The notes beneath the pieces are model-generated. The model was not told the DNA's origin, ran no database searches, and saw only the letters and a program-made list of their open reading frames with translations. 64,000 bases of DNA. Origin: UBA8752 sp002336475 (GTDB taxonomy: Bacteria > Bacteroidota > Bacteroidia > Flavobacteriales_D > Sanyastnellaceae). Each line of letters begins with the position of its first letter. Position 1 is the first letter of the stretch. Positions 16,490-25,817 of the stretch are shown piece by piece. The DNA is taken from the NCBI GenBank assembly GCA_943846755.1, contig OX044365.1, positions 1,984,001 to 2,048,000 on the forward strand, written 5' to 3'. Made by a program: the position numbers and the translations under genes.

Positions 16490-16798
16490 GTGGGTCGTGA
16501 TTGGGTGAATTGGGCTTCTGCTTGGGCGACTTTTTTCTGCCGATGAAGACAGACTTCAAATCTGCAGAGAGCATCCTGCAACGGCAATCGGAAACGATGA
16601 ACACCCTCTTGGAATTGTCAACATGCGGTTAATTAAGGGGGTTAGTGCTCTGTTAAACAGTCAGTTGATCTGTTGATAGGGGCATGGCTGACGCTGTGTC
16701 CGGCATGAAATTTTCTGTGGCAAGCGATGGCCGGGAAGCTCCCGGTGGGGTGGCAATTCCCAACAATGTTTGGGAGTGGAGACCCCAATATTGGGCCT
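16490..16798. other. Divergent intergenic region between nrdB and secA
   Basis: About 380 bp separate the two start codons (16489 and 16870), the longest gene-free stretch in the window. It should carry the nrdB promoter leftward and the secA promoter rightward. A clear -7 element is seen only for secA. AT-rich patches at about 16621-16665 (GGTTAATTAAGG; GTTAAACAGTCAGTTGATCTG) could be operator sites for nrd control, but no recognisable NrdR box pair was found. Short open frames here have no support. Confidence 0.5.
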
Positions 16799-16806
16799 TA
16801 ATTTTG
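16799..16806 (+). promoter_or_regulatory. Likely secA -7 element
   Basis: TAATTTTG, an exact match to TAnnTTTG, 63 bp upstream of the proposed secA ATG. A TTTG lies at 16769-16772, rather far away for a -33 element. Confidence 0.55.
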
Positions 16807-16869
16807 TCCACACCGCTTGCATTCCATTTCTGTTTTTGACATGGGGTCAGAGTGGCACAAGCAGCACCC

Positions 16870-19800
16870 ATGATTGGAGCCTTCAATAAAATCGTCAAGC
16901 GCCTTGTAGGCGACAAGGCGGCAACGGATGTCAAAGCCATCCAACCGGCCGTTGACGCCGTTCACACTTTTGAGTCCGAAATGCAGGGGTTGTCCTCTGA
17001 CGGGCTCCGTGAGCGCAGTGTCGACCTTAAGCGCCGCATCCTGGACCATGTGTCGGGATTGATTGAAGAGTCCACGGGGCTGAGGGCACAAGTGTCCTCA
17101 AATCCGACCATGGCTTTTGAAGCCAAGGAGGTCCTTTATGATCGGATAGATGCTTTGGAGAAGGAAGTAGACGAAAAGCTTGAGGAGGTGTTGGAGCAGC
17201 TGATGCCCGAGGCATTTGCATTGCTTAAAGAGACATCCCGTCGTTTTGCTGCGCCTGGAGAATTGGAGGTGACCGCATTGGACTACGACCGTGACTTTGC
17301 CGCAAGCCGTGACTTTGTGCGCATCGAAGGCGACAAGGCTTTGTGGGCCCGTGAATGGTTGGCGGCAGGATCACCGGTTGAGTGGAACATGGTGCATTAC
17401 GATGTTCAGTTGATTGGTGGTGTGGCGTTGCACCGCGGAAAGGTGGCCGAGATGCAAACGGGTGAGGGAAAGACTTTGGTGGCAACGCTGCCCGTATTCC
17501 TGAATGCCCTGACAGGTCGTGGTGTGCATTTGGTAACGGTCAACGATTACCTCGCAAGGCGGGACGCAGAATGGATGGGCCCCCTGTTCCAATTTCATGG
17601 GTTGACCATCGACTGTATTGACAAGCACCAACCGAACTCCGAAGCGCGCCGCAATGCATACAAGTGCGACGTTGTTTACGGAACCAACAACGAGTTTGGC
17701 TTTGATTACCTGCGGGACAACATGGCCATGCGGCCAGACCAATTGGTACAAGGCAAGCACCACTACGCCATCGTCGACGAGGTGGACAGTGTGTTGATTG
17801 ATGAAGCCCGGACGCCGCTGATTATTTCTGGACCGACCCCCAAAGGGGACGAGCACGAATTTGACGGGCTCAAGCCCAAGGTGGTGCAGCTGATTCAAAA
17901 GCAGCGACAGGCGGTGAACGCCATGATCACCGAGGCCAAAAAGAAGTTGGGCACCGAAGGCGCTGATAAAGAGACCACCAGGACAGGTGGGCTGGCTTTG
18001 TTCCGCGCATACCGGGGATTGCCCAAGACCAAGTCGCTCATCAAGTTTATGAGCGAGGAAGGCATCAGGCAGCAACTTCTCAAGACGGAAGGCTACTATC
18101 TGCAGGACAACAAGCGCATGATGCCTGAGGCCGACGAGGAGCTGTATTTCGTGATTGACGAAAAGCAGAACCAGGTCGAATTGACGGAAAAAGGCATCGC
18201 CACATTGACGGTGAACATGGAGGATGATCAGTTCTTCACGATGCCAGACGTGCCGTCCACCTTGATCGAAATTGACGCTTCGGAGGCTTCTGATGCGGTG
18301 AAGCAGGAGCAGCGAGAGGCGCTGTTCCGCGAACAGGGCATCAAGTCAGCCCGTTTGCACACCATGAACCAGTTGCTCAAGTCGTATTCGCTGTTCGAAA
18401 AGGACATCGATTATGTCGTGATGGACAACAAGGTCAAAATTGTGGATGAGCAAACCGGTCGCATCATGGAGGGCCGCCGTTATTCTGATGGACTGCACCA
18501 GGCCATTGAGGCCAAAGAGGGGGTGCGCATTGAAGCGGCCACGCAGACCTATGCGACGATTACCCTGCAGAACTACTTCCGGATGTACCACAAGCTTGCG
18601 GGCATGACGGGTACTGCAGAGACCGAGGCTCAGGAATTGTGGGACATCTATGAGTTGGACGTGATGTCCATTCCCACGAACCGGCCTTTGGCACGTCAAG
18701 ACGATGACGACTTGGTGTTCAAAACGAAGCGGGAGAAGTTCAATGCCGTCATTGAAGATGTGGTAAAGCTGCGCGATGCTGGGCGTCCTGTCCTTGTTGG
18801 TACCACAACGGTGGAAGTCAGCGAACTGTTGAGCCGAATGCTTGACATTCGAAAGATTGAGCACCAGGTGCTCAATGCAAAGCGCCACCAAGCCGAAGCC
18901 GAAGTGGTCGCCAAAGCCGGTATGCCGGGAGCGGTCACCATTGCAACCAACATGGCTGGACGTGGAACGGACATTAAGCTGAGTGATGAAGTGAAGAAAT
19001 CAGGTGGTTTGGCCATCATCGGAACAGAGCGTCACGACAGCAGACGGGTAGACCGACAATTGCGTGGTCGATCGGGCCGACAAGGCGACCCGGGCAGCAG
19101 TCAGTTCTATGTGAGTTTGGAAGACGACCTCATGCGCTTGTTCCAGAGCGAGCGCGTGTCCAAAATGATGGACCGGTTGGGCCATCAAGATGGCGAGGTG
19201 ATCCAGCACTCCATGATCACCAAATCCATCGAGCGCGCGCAGCGGAAGGTGGAGGAGAACAACTTTGGAATTCGCAAGCGTTTGTTGGAGTATGACGACG
19301 TCATGAACAGCCAACGCGAGGTGATTTACCGCCGCCGCCGCAATGCCCTGCACGGGGAGCGGCTCAAGTTTGACATTTCCGGGATGTTCTACGAGCTGTC
19401 GGACCACCTCATTACCGAGTTCGGACCTGGCAAAGACTACGAAGGCATGCGCATTCGCAGTTTGGCAGAACTGGGAGTGGACCCACCGTTCACTTCAGAT
19501 GAATTTGGTTTGGGCAGCCCTGAAGCCCAGTCCCAGTCGTTGCACCAAGTGGCCGAAACCCACTACCACGAGCGCATGAAATCACTGGCGGCCCATGCCC
19601 ATCCGGTGATTCAGCGCGTGTATGAGGACGACACCAACCAATTCGTGAACATTGCTGTTCCGTTTACAGACGGTCGCCGCAACCTCCAGGTGATGGCCAA
19701 CATCGAGGAGGCCGTTGATTCTTCGGGCACCACCTTGGTGGACGAGTTGGAGAAGACCGTGGTCTTGGGTGTTTTAGACCAATTGTGGAAGGAACACTTG

Positions 19801-20220
19801 CGCAACATGGATGACCTCCGTTCCAATGTGCAGCATGCGCGTTTTGAGCAGAAGGACCCTTTGCTCATCTACAAGTTTGAGTCTTACGAGCTGTTCAAAA
19901 CCATGGTGCAACGCATGAATACGGATGTGGCCAGTTTCTTGCTCAAGTGCCAGTTGCCCAGTCAGCCCGACCAAGTCAAACGCGCTCCTGGGGCGCGGCC
20001 GCAGCAGCCCGCGCGTTTGCAGACCAGCAAACAGGGGGTGCAGAACCTCAATGAGCAGCGCATCGCATCTGCCCGTGCTCAAGGCGGTGGCGCAACGACG
20101 GGGATGCCAGCACCTCCTCCTCCCAAGGCGGAGCCGGTGCGCGTAGAGAAGAAGACATTGCCCAATGAACCTTGTCCATGTGGTTCAGGCAAGAAATTCA
20201 AAAAGTGCCACGGCATCTGA
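16870..20220 (+). CDS. secA: Preprotein translocase ATPase SecA
   Basis: 1116 residues from ATG 16870 (MIGAFNKIVKRLVGDK); a GTG at 16852 would add six residues. It drives unfolded preproteins through SecYEG, the entry route for all T9SS cargo here. Walker A is EMQTGEGKTLVATLP near residue 197, Walker B VDEVDSVLIDEARTPLI, and later helicase motifs include TNMAGRGTDIKL and RQLRGRSGRQGDPG. The long insert after the DEAD-like motif gives the large size usual for Bacteroidota SecA. The C terminus PCPCGSGKKFKKCHG is the zinc-binding SecB/ribosome contact tail. Confidence 0.98.
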   Translation: MIGAFNKIVKRLVGDKAATDVKAIQPAVDAVHTFESEMQGLSSDGLRERSVDLKRRILDHVSGLIEESTGLRAQVSSNPTMAFEAKEVLYDRIDALEKEVDEKLEEVLEQLMPEAFALLKETSRRFAAPGELEVTALDYDRDFAASRDFVRIEGDKALWAREWLAAGSPVEWNMVHYDVQLIGGVALHRGKVAEMQTGEGKTLVATLPVFLNALTGRGVHLVTVNDYLARRDAEWMGPLFQFHGLTIDCIDKHQPNSEARRNAYKCDVVYGTNNEFGFDYLRDNMAMRPDQLVQGKHHYAIVDEVDSVLIDEARTPLIISGPTPKGDEHEFDGLKPKVVQLIQKQRQAVNAMITEAKKKLGTEGADKETTRTGGLALFRAYRGLPKTKSLIKFMSEEGIRQQLLKTEGYYLQDNKRMMPEADEELYFVIDEKQNQVELTEKGIATLTVNMEDDQFFTMPDVPSTLIEIDASEASDAVKQEQREALFREQGIKSARLHTMNQLLKSYSLFEKDIDYVVMDNKVKIVDEQTGRIMEGRRYSDGLHQAIEAKEGVRIEAATQTYATITLQNYFRMYHKLAGMTGTAETEAQELWDIYELDVMSIPTNRPLARQDDDDLVFKTKREKFNAVIEDVVKLRDAGRPVLVGTTTVEVSELLSRMLDIRKIEHQVLNAKRHQAEAEVVAKAGMPGAVTIATNMAGRGTDIKLSDEVKKSGGLAIIGTERHDSRRVDRQLRGRSGRQGDPGSSQFYVSLEDDLMRLFQSERVSKMMDRLGHQDGEVIQHSMITKSIERAQRKVEENNFGIRKRLLEYDDVMNSQREVIYRRRRNALHGERLKFDISGMFYELSDHLITEFGPGKDYEGMRIRSLAELGVDPPFTSDEFGLGSPEAQSQSLHQVAETHYHERMKSLAAHAHPVIQRVYEDDTNQFVNIAVPFTDGRRNLQVMANIEEAVDSSGTTLVDELEKTVVLGVLDQLWKEHLRNMDDLRSNVQHARFEQKDPLLIYKFESYELFKTMVQRMNTDVASFLLKCQLPSQPDQVKRAPGARPQQPARLQTSKQGVQNLNEQRIASARAQGGGATTGMPAPPPPKAEPVRVEKKTLPNEPCPCGSGKKFKKCHGI

Positions 20221-20271
20221 GGACTCTAGAAGCAACGTCGGATCGGCCTTCCCTGTTGGACAGGCATTGGT

Positions 20272-20934
20272 TCATGAGGTGGCGTCTGCCAAGGTGATGA
20301 ATGCCAAAGGGCCGTGCCAGCGTCTGCGCAGGCTGTGGTGCATGGATTCAAGCGTACTGCCCGTGGTGATGACGTCGTCGATGATGATGCAGCCTGGGAT
20401 GTGTTCGGGCATTGTTGAGGGGGTCTCTGGCCAATCGAATTGCACCGAATGGAGGGCGATGCGTTGGCTGCGGTTGAACCGCGTAAAGGATTGACCGGCG
20501 TTTTTTCGCATCAGCAAAGGGGTGATTTGCATGCCGGTCACAGCGGACCAGCCCCTGGCCAATTGCATGCTTTGATTGTAGCCGCGTTGCCGGAGTCTTC
20601 GGCGGTGCAAAGGAACCGGCACTATGGACCAGGACTTGAAGTCTTGGGGCGCTTGGCCCATTGTGAATTCACGTGCCATTCTTGCTCCGAGTGCGTGGCC
20701 CAAGCTGGCGTCTCCGTCGTATTTGAGCGCGTGCACAAGCTGACGCTCTAGCGGAGTGGCGAGGCGCAGCCAGGACCACTGCAGCCGCCAGTCTAGGCGT
20801 TCCCCAAAGCGGCAGTGTGCATGGCCGGAGTGCCGAACCCAGCTGAATTCACACAGCCCACACCAGTTGATCTCCTCCTTGGACAATGGGGTTCCACATG
20901 ATCCACAGCGTTTGGGAATGAGGGCGGTGACCAT
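20272..20934 (-). CDS. comF: ComF-family phosphoribosyltransferase-like protein
   Basis: About 220 residues from ATG 20934 (MVTALIPKRCGSCGTPL); an ATG at 20955 would add seven. An N-terminal four-Cys zinc finger (CGSCG ... CGLC) precedes a type I phosphoribosyltransferase fold with the PRPP-binding CIIIDDVITTGSTLESM near the C terminus. SIVPVPLHRRRLRQRGYNQS is diagnostic for ComF/GntX proteins. ComF is needed for natural transformation in several bacteria, though it is widespread in non-competent ones. Convergent with secA and divergent from the DUF72 gene. Confidence 0.9.
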   Translation of the reverse strand: MVTALIPKRCGSCGTPLSKEEINWCGLCEFSWVRHSGHAHCRFGERLDWRLQWSWLRLATPLERQLVHALKYDGDASLGHALGARMAREFTMGQAPQDFKSWSIVPVPLHRRRLRQRGYNQSMQLARGWSAVTGMQITPLLMRKNAGQSFTRFNRSQRIALHSVQFDWPETPSTMPEHIPGCIIIDDVITTGSTLESMHHSLRRRWHGPLAFITLADATS

Positions 20935-21027
20935 GGAATGTACAGGGGTGAACATGCCAAGGAAGTTGCGGTGATTTGCCGCTCCTCAGGGCGGGAATTT
21001 GTCGCCGGACCCGTTTTCTTTGTCACT

Positions 21028-21954
21028 GTGAAGTACGGCAAGATTCCCGATGAGGAGAGGCAAGAGTTGCTGCCCAAGGTGGATTTCACCTTGCCGGCTG
21101 ACCACCTTGATACCGGGCTTGGCCTTTCTTCGGGTTTAAGTCCAGATATGGCGGCTTCCCTGGAAGTCAGGGCGGGCGGAACGATGTGGACCATCAGACC
21201 TTGGCGCGGCAGTGTTTACCCCCAAAAGGCGCCACAACGGACATGGCCAACCCACTACGGCAAGGCATTTGGCACCATTGAGCTCAATGCGACCCATTAC
21301 CGCATCCACCCACCGGAGCGAATGGCAGAATGGGCTGCGGCCATGCCGGCCGACTTTAGATTTTGCGCAAAATTCCCGGCAATCATCACCCATTACCGCA
21401 GGTTCAATGACTGCGCAGGTCCGACCGATGACTTCATCGCAGGATTGGACGCCCTTGGCCCTAAAAGAGGGCCGGCTTTCATTCAGCTTCCCCCCCATTT
21501 TTCTCCCAAGCACGCTGATCGATTGTTGGCTTACCTCAAGGAATGGCCCCGGGCATTTGAGGCGGCTGTCGAGTTCCGCCACCCGGGCTGGTTTGAGCCC
21601 GAGCCTGAATTTGCCCAAGCGGTGGAGGAGGTGTGGCAGGCGATGTTGGAATGGGGCATTGGAGCGGTCATCAGCGACACTGCATTGAGGAGGGATGCGC
21701 TGCACATGCGTATGACAGCTCCGTTTCTGTTGCTCCGGTTTGGAGGTTACGAAGGCCACCCCAGCGATGAACGCCGGCTCAAGGATTGGTGCAAGCGCAT
21801 CAAATCATGGCAAGCGGCAGGTTTGAAATCGGTGGACCTTCTGGTGCATCAGCCTGACAGCATCAGGACGCCAGAAACCTGTCGGACCTTCTCCGAATGT
21901 GTCAAAAGTGAGCTGGGAGTGGAAGTTCGGGTGCCAGCGCCGGCCCTTTTTTGA
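21028..21954 (+). CDS. DUF72 (YecE-like) family protein
   Basis: About 308 residues from GTG 21028. The N-terminal VKYGKIPDEE ... VDFTLPADHLDT is typical of the Bacteroidota DUF72 branch, so the start was placed here although the frame is open to 20938, which would overlap comF. The TIM-barrel-like core contains FGTIELNATHYRI, FRFCAKFPAIITHYRRF and RGPAFIQLPPHF. DUF72 proteins are common but of unproven biochemical function. It has its own promoter region shared with comF and is followed 55 bp later by msrC. Confidence 0.85.
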   Translation: MKYGKIPDEERQELLPKVDFTLPADHLDTGLGLSSGLSPDMAASLEVRAGGTMWTIRPWRGSVYPQKAPQRTWPTHYGKAFGTIELNATHYRIHPPERMAEWAAAMPADFRFCAKFPAIITHYRRFNDCAGPTDDFIAGLDALGPKRGPAFIQLPPHFSPKHADRLLAYLKEWPRAFEAAVEFRHPGWFEPEPEFAQAVEEVWQAMLEWGIGAVISDTALRRDALHMRMTAPFLLLRFGGYEGHPSDERRLKDWCKRIKSWQAAGLKSVDLLVHQPDSIRTPETCRTFSECVKSELGVEVRVPAPALF

Positions 21955-22009
21955 CGCTTCTTGACCTATAGTGGGTTGGAGAACGGCCGGCACTGTCGAA
22001 CTTCGAGGC

Positions 22010-22519
22010 ATGGCTCAAGCTTCTGCATTTGACCACTCCGCATCCCGGCAGGCCCGCTATGACCAGCTGGATTTGCAATGTCCTGCGCTCTTATCAGATG
22101 CGGACCCGGTGGCGAACCAGGCCAATTTCGTGGCCATGGTGCGTATGGCGTTTGGTTGGCATTGGGTGGGTTTTTACCGCGTAGTCCATGGCGAACTGGT
22201 GTTGGGCCCCTTTCAAGGCCCTGTCGCTTGTACGCGCCTGTTCAAAGGGAAGGGCGTATGCGCAGAAGCTTGGGTGCGGAACGAAGCGGTGGTGGTTCCC
22301 AATGTCGATGATTACCCCGGGCACGTCGTTTGCAGTGCCGAGAGTCGGAGCGAATTGGTCTTGCCCGTTCGGGACGAACAAGGACACGTGCATGCGGTAT
22401 TCGATGTTGACAGCACCGCGATTGGAGATTTTGATCAGCAAGATGCGGACCGTTTTCAGCGCCTCATAGATGCTGTGGGAAGCTGTTTCATTGACAATGC
22501 CAAGTCCCCTCATGTCTAG
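22010..22519 (+). CDS. msrC: Free methionine-(R)-sulfoxide reductase (GAF domain)
   Basis: 169 residues from ATG 22010. A single GAF domain reduces free methionine-R-sulfoxide with thioredoxin. Three catalytic cysteines are visible, Cys74 (GPVACTR), Cys84 (KGVCAEAW) and Cys108 (HVVCSAESRSE). Their 10 and 24 residue spacings match the E. coli enzyme (84, 94, 118). VFDVDSTAIGDFDQQDA near the C terminus is also conserved. The stop overlaps the start of the Ig-like lipoprotein by 8 bp. Confidence 0.93.
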   Translation: MAQASAFDHSASRQARYDQLDLQCPALLSDADPVANQANFVAMVRMAFGWHWVGFYRVVHGELVLGPFQGPVACTRLFKGKGVCAEAWVRNEAVVVPNVDDYPGHVVCSAESRSELVLPVRDEQGHVHAVFDVDSTAIGDFDQQDADRFQRLIDAVGSCFIDNAKSPHV

Positions 22520-24176
22520 CTTGATTGCACGGGCTTTGATGGGGGGCATGGTCCTGTTGTCGGGATGCGCCCAAGTGGGCTCGCCTGATGGAGGAGGGCG
22601 CGACGAGGACGCCCCTGTGGTGGTGTTTGCAGACCCTCCGTTTGGCTCGGTGCAGTTCGATCAAGGGTCTTTCATCTTGGAGTTCGATGAGTTTGTCCAA
22701 CTGCAAGACGCGCGGCGGCAGATTTTGGTGTCGCCTCCGCTTCCCAACCCTCCCAAAGCGATGGTGCGTTCCAGAAGCGTAAAAGTGGAGTGGGGAGACA
22801 GCCTGATGAAAGACCGCACTTACATCGTTCAGTTTGGCGATGCGGTGCGCGATTTGCGCGAAGGCAATGTGGCCAAAGGCTTGCAATACGTGTTTACCAC
22901 GGGAGACGTATTGGACTCGGGCCGTGTAGCTGGTCGGGCAGAGGATGCATGGACCGGTGAAGTGTCTGCTGGCACCCGGGTATTGCTCTTCGATGGCGCC
23001 CTTCCAGAAGGCGTGTTGGACGCCTCGTTGCCCGATTCATTGAGGCCTTTGCCGGATTACGTGGGACTTGTAGATGACAGTGGGCGGTTTGACGTCGGCT
23101 TTTTGCCCATTGCGGAATTGGGTTGGATGGTGGTGGACGATGTCAATGGCAATTACCGCGCTGACGATGGAGAAGCTTTGGGCTGGGGGAAGGGCCCGCT
23201 GCAGACCATTACTGACAGCGCAGGATGGTTGGAGTTGATGGCGGCAGCACCCGTGAGGCTCGATGCCCCGCCTCCTGTGGCTTCGACCTATTTGTCTGGA
23301 GTGCGTGTGGATTCATCGGGGTATTTCAGGGCGGCGATTTCTGGACTGGATGTCATGCGGGAAGGCCCGGACGGGCTCACCGATGCAGATATTTTGGAAG
23401 CCTTGGCATTGACCGGCCCAACTGGGACCGTTGAGTTGGAATTGGATGGCGACAGTGTTTGGGCGGTGTTGCCTGAATTTGTGGATGCAGATGGAGGTCC
23501 TTGGTTGCTCCGTCACCTTTCAGGCACCGACACTTTGGTGTTTCGTGAAGTAACGCCCAGCGTGCCGCCCGTCCCTGTGGGCGCGGCGGAACGTTTTGCA
23601 GACCTTGAAAGGCACTTTTCGCTGCGTTTTGCACCCCGACCCAAGGGTCTGGATACGGCAATGTGCTCAGCTACGGCGGCATTGGATGGGGACACATTGG
23701 TGTTGTCTCCTGGGTTGTTTGAATTGGATGGGGACCGGTTGAATGTGGGTCCATTGCCAGCTGGGGCGTCCGTGTCATTGAGGATCACTCCCGGGGGCAT
23801 TCAAGGCGAAGGTGGAGGTTCCAAAGACACGCTGGAATGGCGGGTTTCAGTGCGTGTCCCGTCTGATTATGGTGCGGTTCAATTGCTCTTGGACAGCGCG
23901 GCACAGGAGGAAAAAGACCCGACCATCTGGTTGCTGTTGAATGTGTCGGGCGCCCCTTCAGGTTATGAGCTTAATGGCGCAGGTCGGTTTGAAGGACTCT
24001 TGCCCGGAAGGTACCGTTTGGCCATGTTCTGGGACGAAAATGGAGATGGACGTTGGTCTGGTGTCCGCCCAGATCAAGGGCTTCATCCCGAGCCGATTTA
24101 CAGATGGGCCGAAGAAGTTGACGTTCGCGCCGGATGGGAGGTCGAAATTGCTCCTGAGTTTCATCCACGGCCTTGA
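22512..24176 (+). CDS. Ig-like (Big_5-type) lipoprotein
   Basis: About 554 residues from ATG 22512. The signal ends LLSGC (lipoprotein Cys near 20), followed by AQVGSPDGGGRDEDAPVVV, the usual N terminus of Bacteroidota lipoproteins with an SbsA/Big_5 Ig-like domain. FILEFDEFVQLQDARRQILV and VEWGDSLMKDRTYIVQFGD form that first domain (about 25-130). The rest is beta-rich and acidic. DVNGNYRADDGEALGWGKGP and FWDENGDGRWSGVRPD are possible calcium-binding loops. Role unknown; probably outer-membrane attached. Confidence 0.85.
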   Translation: MSSLIARALMGGMVLLSGCAQVGSPDGGGRDEDAPVVVFADPPFGSVQFDQGSFILEFDEFVQLQDARRQILVSPPLPNPPKAMVRSRSVKVEWGDSLMKDRTYIVQFGDAVRDLREGNVAKGLQYVFTTGDVLDSGRVAGRAEDAWTGEVSAGTRVLLFDGALPEGVLDASLPDSLRPLPDYVGLVDDSGRFDVGFLPIAELGWMVVDDVNGNYRADDGEALGWGKGPLQTITDSAGWLELMAAAPVRLDAPPPVASTYLSGVRVDSSGYFRAAISGLDVMREGPDGLTDADILEALALTGPTGTVELELDGDSVWAVLPEFVDADGGPWLLRHLSGTDTLVFREVTPSVPPVPVGAAERFADLERHFSLRFAPRPKGLDTAMCSATAALDGDTLVLSPGLFELDGDRLNVGPLPAGASVSLRITPGGIQGEGGGSKDTLEWRVSVRVPSDYGAVQLLLDSAAQEEKDPTIWLLLNVSGAPSGYELNGAGRFEGLLPGRYRLAMFWDENGDGRWSGVRPDQGLHPEPIYRWAEEVDVRAGWEVEIAPEFHPRP

Positions 24177-24222
24177 TTTGAACATCCGTTCGGTGTCATG
24201 TCTCACACCGCACCAAAGGCGC

Positions 24223-24230
24223 TAATTTTG
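24223..24230 (+). promoter_or_regulatory. Likely -7 element of the T9SS type B gene
   Basis: TAATTTTG, an exact TAnnTTTG match, only 6 bp before the ATG at 24237, implying an almost leaderless mRNA. Confidence 0.55.
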
Positions 24231-24236
24231 AGGTAT

Positions 24237-25817
24237 ATGCAGGCGAAGACCTCCTTCTTACGTACGCTGTCTTTGGTGTTGGTGATGGCGTTGGGCCAAT
24301 GGGTGGCTCGGGCGCAAGACCCTTGCGTGTCGACAGGAACGGGATTGCCATATGTCAGCACCAATCCAAACTATGTATGCGAGGCCTTGGATGCTTTTGT
24401 CTACATCAATGTGGCCCAGGCGTATGCCGACCCCACAGATGCCGCTGCCGAGAACTTTAATTTCAGCTGGTATCCGTTTGACGTTTTGGGGGGTACAAGT
24501 ACCCAGAGCTTCAATATGGTCTTTGACAGCACCACCACCATTTGGTGCGTGGCCATGGACTTACAGAACAACTGTACTTGGACAGACACCATTGTGGTCC
24601 AGGTTCAAGAGGGCGTCATCATTGGTCTTCCAGCAGACACCCTTGTTTGTGATTTAAATGGATTTACCCTCCAACCTTCTGCCGAGGCGCAGGCCATGGC
24701 GGGGGTCTCATGGAATTGGGAGCCTTCATTGTTGCTGGTGGACTCCGATACACCGACACCACAGCTTCTGGTCGACGCTGACCAGTGGTATTATGTAACG
24801 GCCAGCGCAGGGCCTTCGGGACAGTGCGCTTATGAGGACAGCATCTATGTGACAGCCAATGTCGCGCCCATTGATTTGGGTGTGGACCAGGAGTTGTGCG
24901 AAGGGGAAACGGCGGCGCTGGACAGTGGGATGGACCCGGTGTTGGAATCTCTGCTGTGGAGTACTGGTGATACGGTGTCGTCCATTGTGGCTGACACGAC
25001 AGGAGTGTACTGGGTCACTGCCGTGAACCCCCAAGGGTGCGAACGTTCAGATACGGTGCAGATCAGCATCTATGACAACCCCGTTCTCGTTCTTGATGCG
25101 GATGGCGCAGCCTGTGAAGGCCAACCGGTCATGCTCACGGCTACTGTGACCAGCGATACCATTGTAGCCGGTGTGGGTTGGTCCAGTGGAGAAGCGGGCA
25201 ATTCCATTCTGGTGACCGGACCCGGCAATTATGAAGCCATAGCGGTGGACGTGACGGGGTGCACGGGGACAGCGTCCATTTCTCCTGCTTTTTACCCATC
25301 ACCAGTTCCGGTGGTGCCCGCCGATACCGTGCTTTGTTTGGAAGAGGACGGCCCAATCTGGTTGGATGTGACCCAGCCCGATGTGGCGTACCTCTGGTCA
25401 GATGGGTCCTCTGGACCGGGTGTTCTGCTGTCCAGCGAAGGCCTTTACACAGTGACCTTGACCCTGCTCTCCAACGGCTGTCAAGACTCTGCCAGCATTA
25501 CGGTGACCGACTTTTGTCAGCAGGACAGCGTTTACTTTCCCTCTGCATTTACGCCGGACGACGATCTGGTCAATGACGATTTTGGGGGGTATTCTGAGGC
25601 GGTTGGAAGCTACCAGCTCGTGGTATTCAACCGCTGGGGCATCGAGGTGTTCCGTTCAGAAGATTTGGGCCTGCGCTGGGATGGCCGTTTAGAAAGCGGG
25701 GAGTTGGCTCCCGGAGGACTTTATGGTTACCGTGCCGTTTGGCAGCCTTTTCGAGAGGACGGAGAAAGTTTTGGAGGATTTCTCGAGAAAGTAGGGGCCG
25801 TGACCCTTATTCGTTGA
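24237..25817 (+). CDS. Secreted protein with T9SS type B (gliding-motility C-terminal) sorting domain
   Basis: About 526 residues from ATG 24237 with a signal peptide ending WVARAQ. The middle is a string of Ig/PKD-like beta domains with paired Cys (LCEGETAALDSG; ACEGQPVMLTATV; LCLEEDGPIWLDV). The last 90 residues match the CHU_C / type B sorting domain: VYFPSAFTPDDDLVNDDF, YQLVVFNRWGIEVFRSED and LAPGGLYGYRAVW. Cargo with this tail crosses the outer membrane by T9SS and is attached or released. Last 11 bp overlap the opposing trkA-like gene. Confidence 0.92.
   Translation: MQAKTSFLRTLSLVLVMALGQWVARAQDPCVSTGTGLPYVSTNPNYVCEALDAFVYINVAQAYADPTDAAAENFNFSWYPFDVLGGTSTQSFNMVFDSTTTIWCVAMDLQNNCTWTDTIVVQVQEGVIIGLPADTLVCDLNGFTLQPSAEAQAMAGVSWNWEPSLLLVDSDTPTPQLLVDADQWYYVTASAGPSGQCAYEDSIYVTANVAPIDLGVDQELCEGETAALDSGMDPVLESLLWSTGDTVSSIVADTTGVYWVTAVNPQGCERSDTVQISIYDNPVLVLDADGAACEGQPVMLTATVTSDTIVAGVGWSSGEAGNSILVTGPGNYEAIAVDVTGCTGTASISPAFYPSPVPVVPADTVLCLEEDGPIWLDVTQPDVAYLWSDGSSGPGVLLSSEGLYTVTLTLLSNGCQDSASITVTDFCQQDSVYFPSAFTPDDDLVNDDFGGYSEAVGSYQLVVFNRWGIEVFRSEDLGLRWDGRLESGELAPGGLYGYRAVWQPFREDGESFGGFLEKVGAVTLIR

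Noticed and set aside
16800..16815. Possible DnaA box (TTTGTCCACA) before secA
   Set aside because: Only a single imperfect copy, no cluster and no dnaA/dnaN context; it also overlaps a better promoter match.
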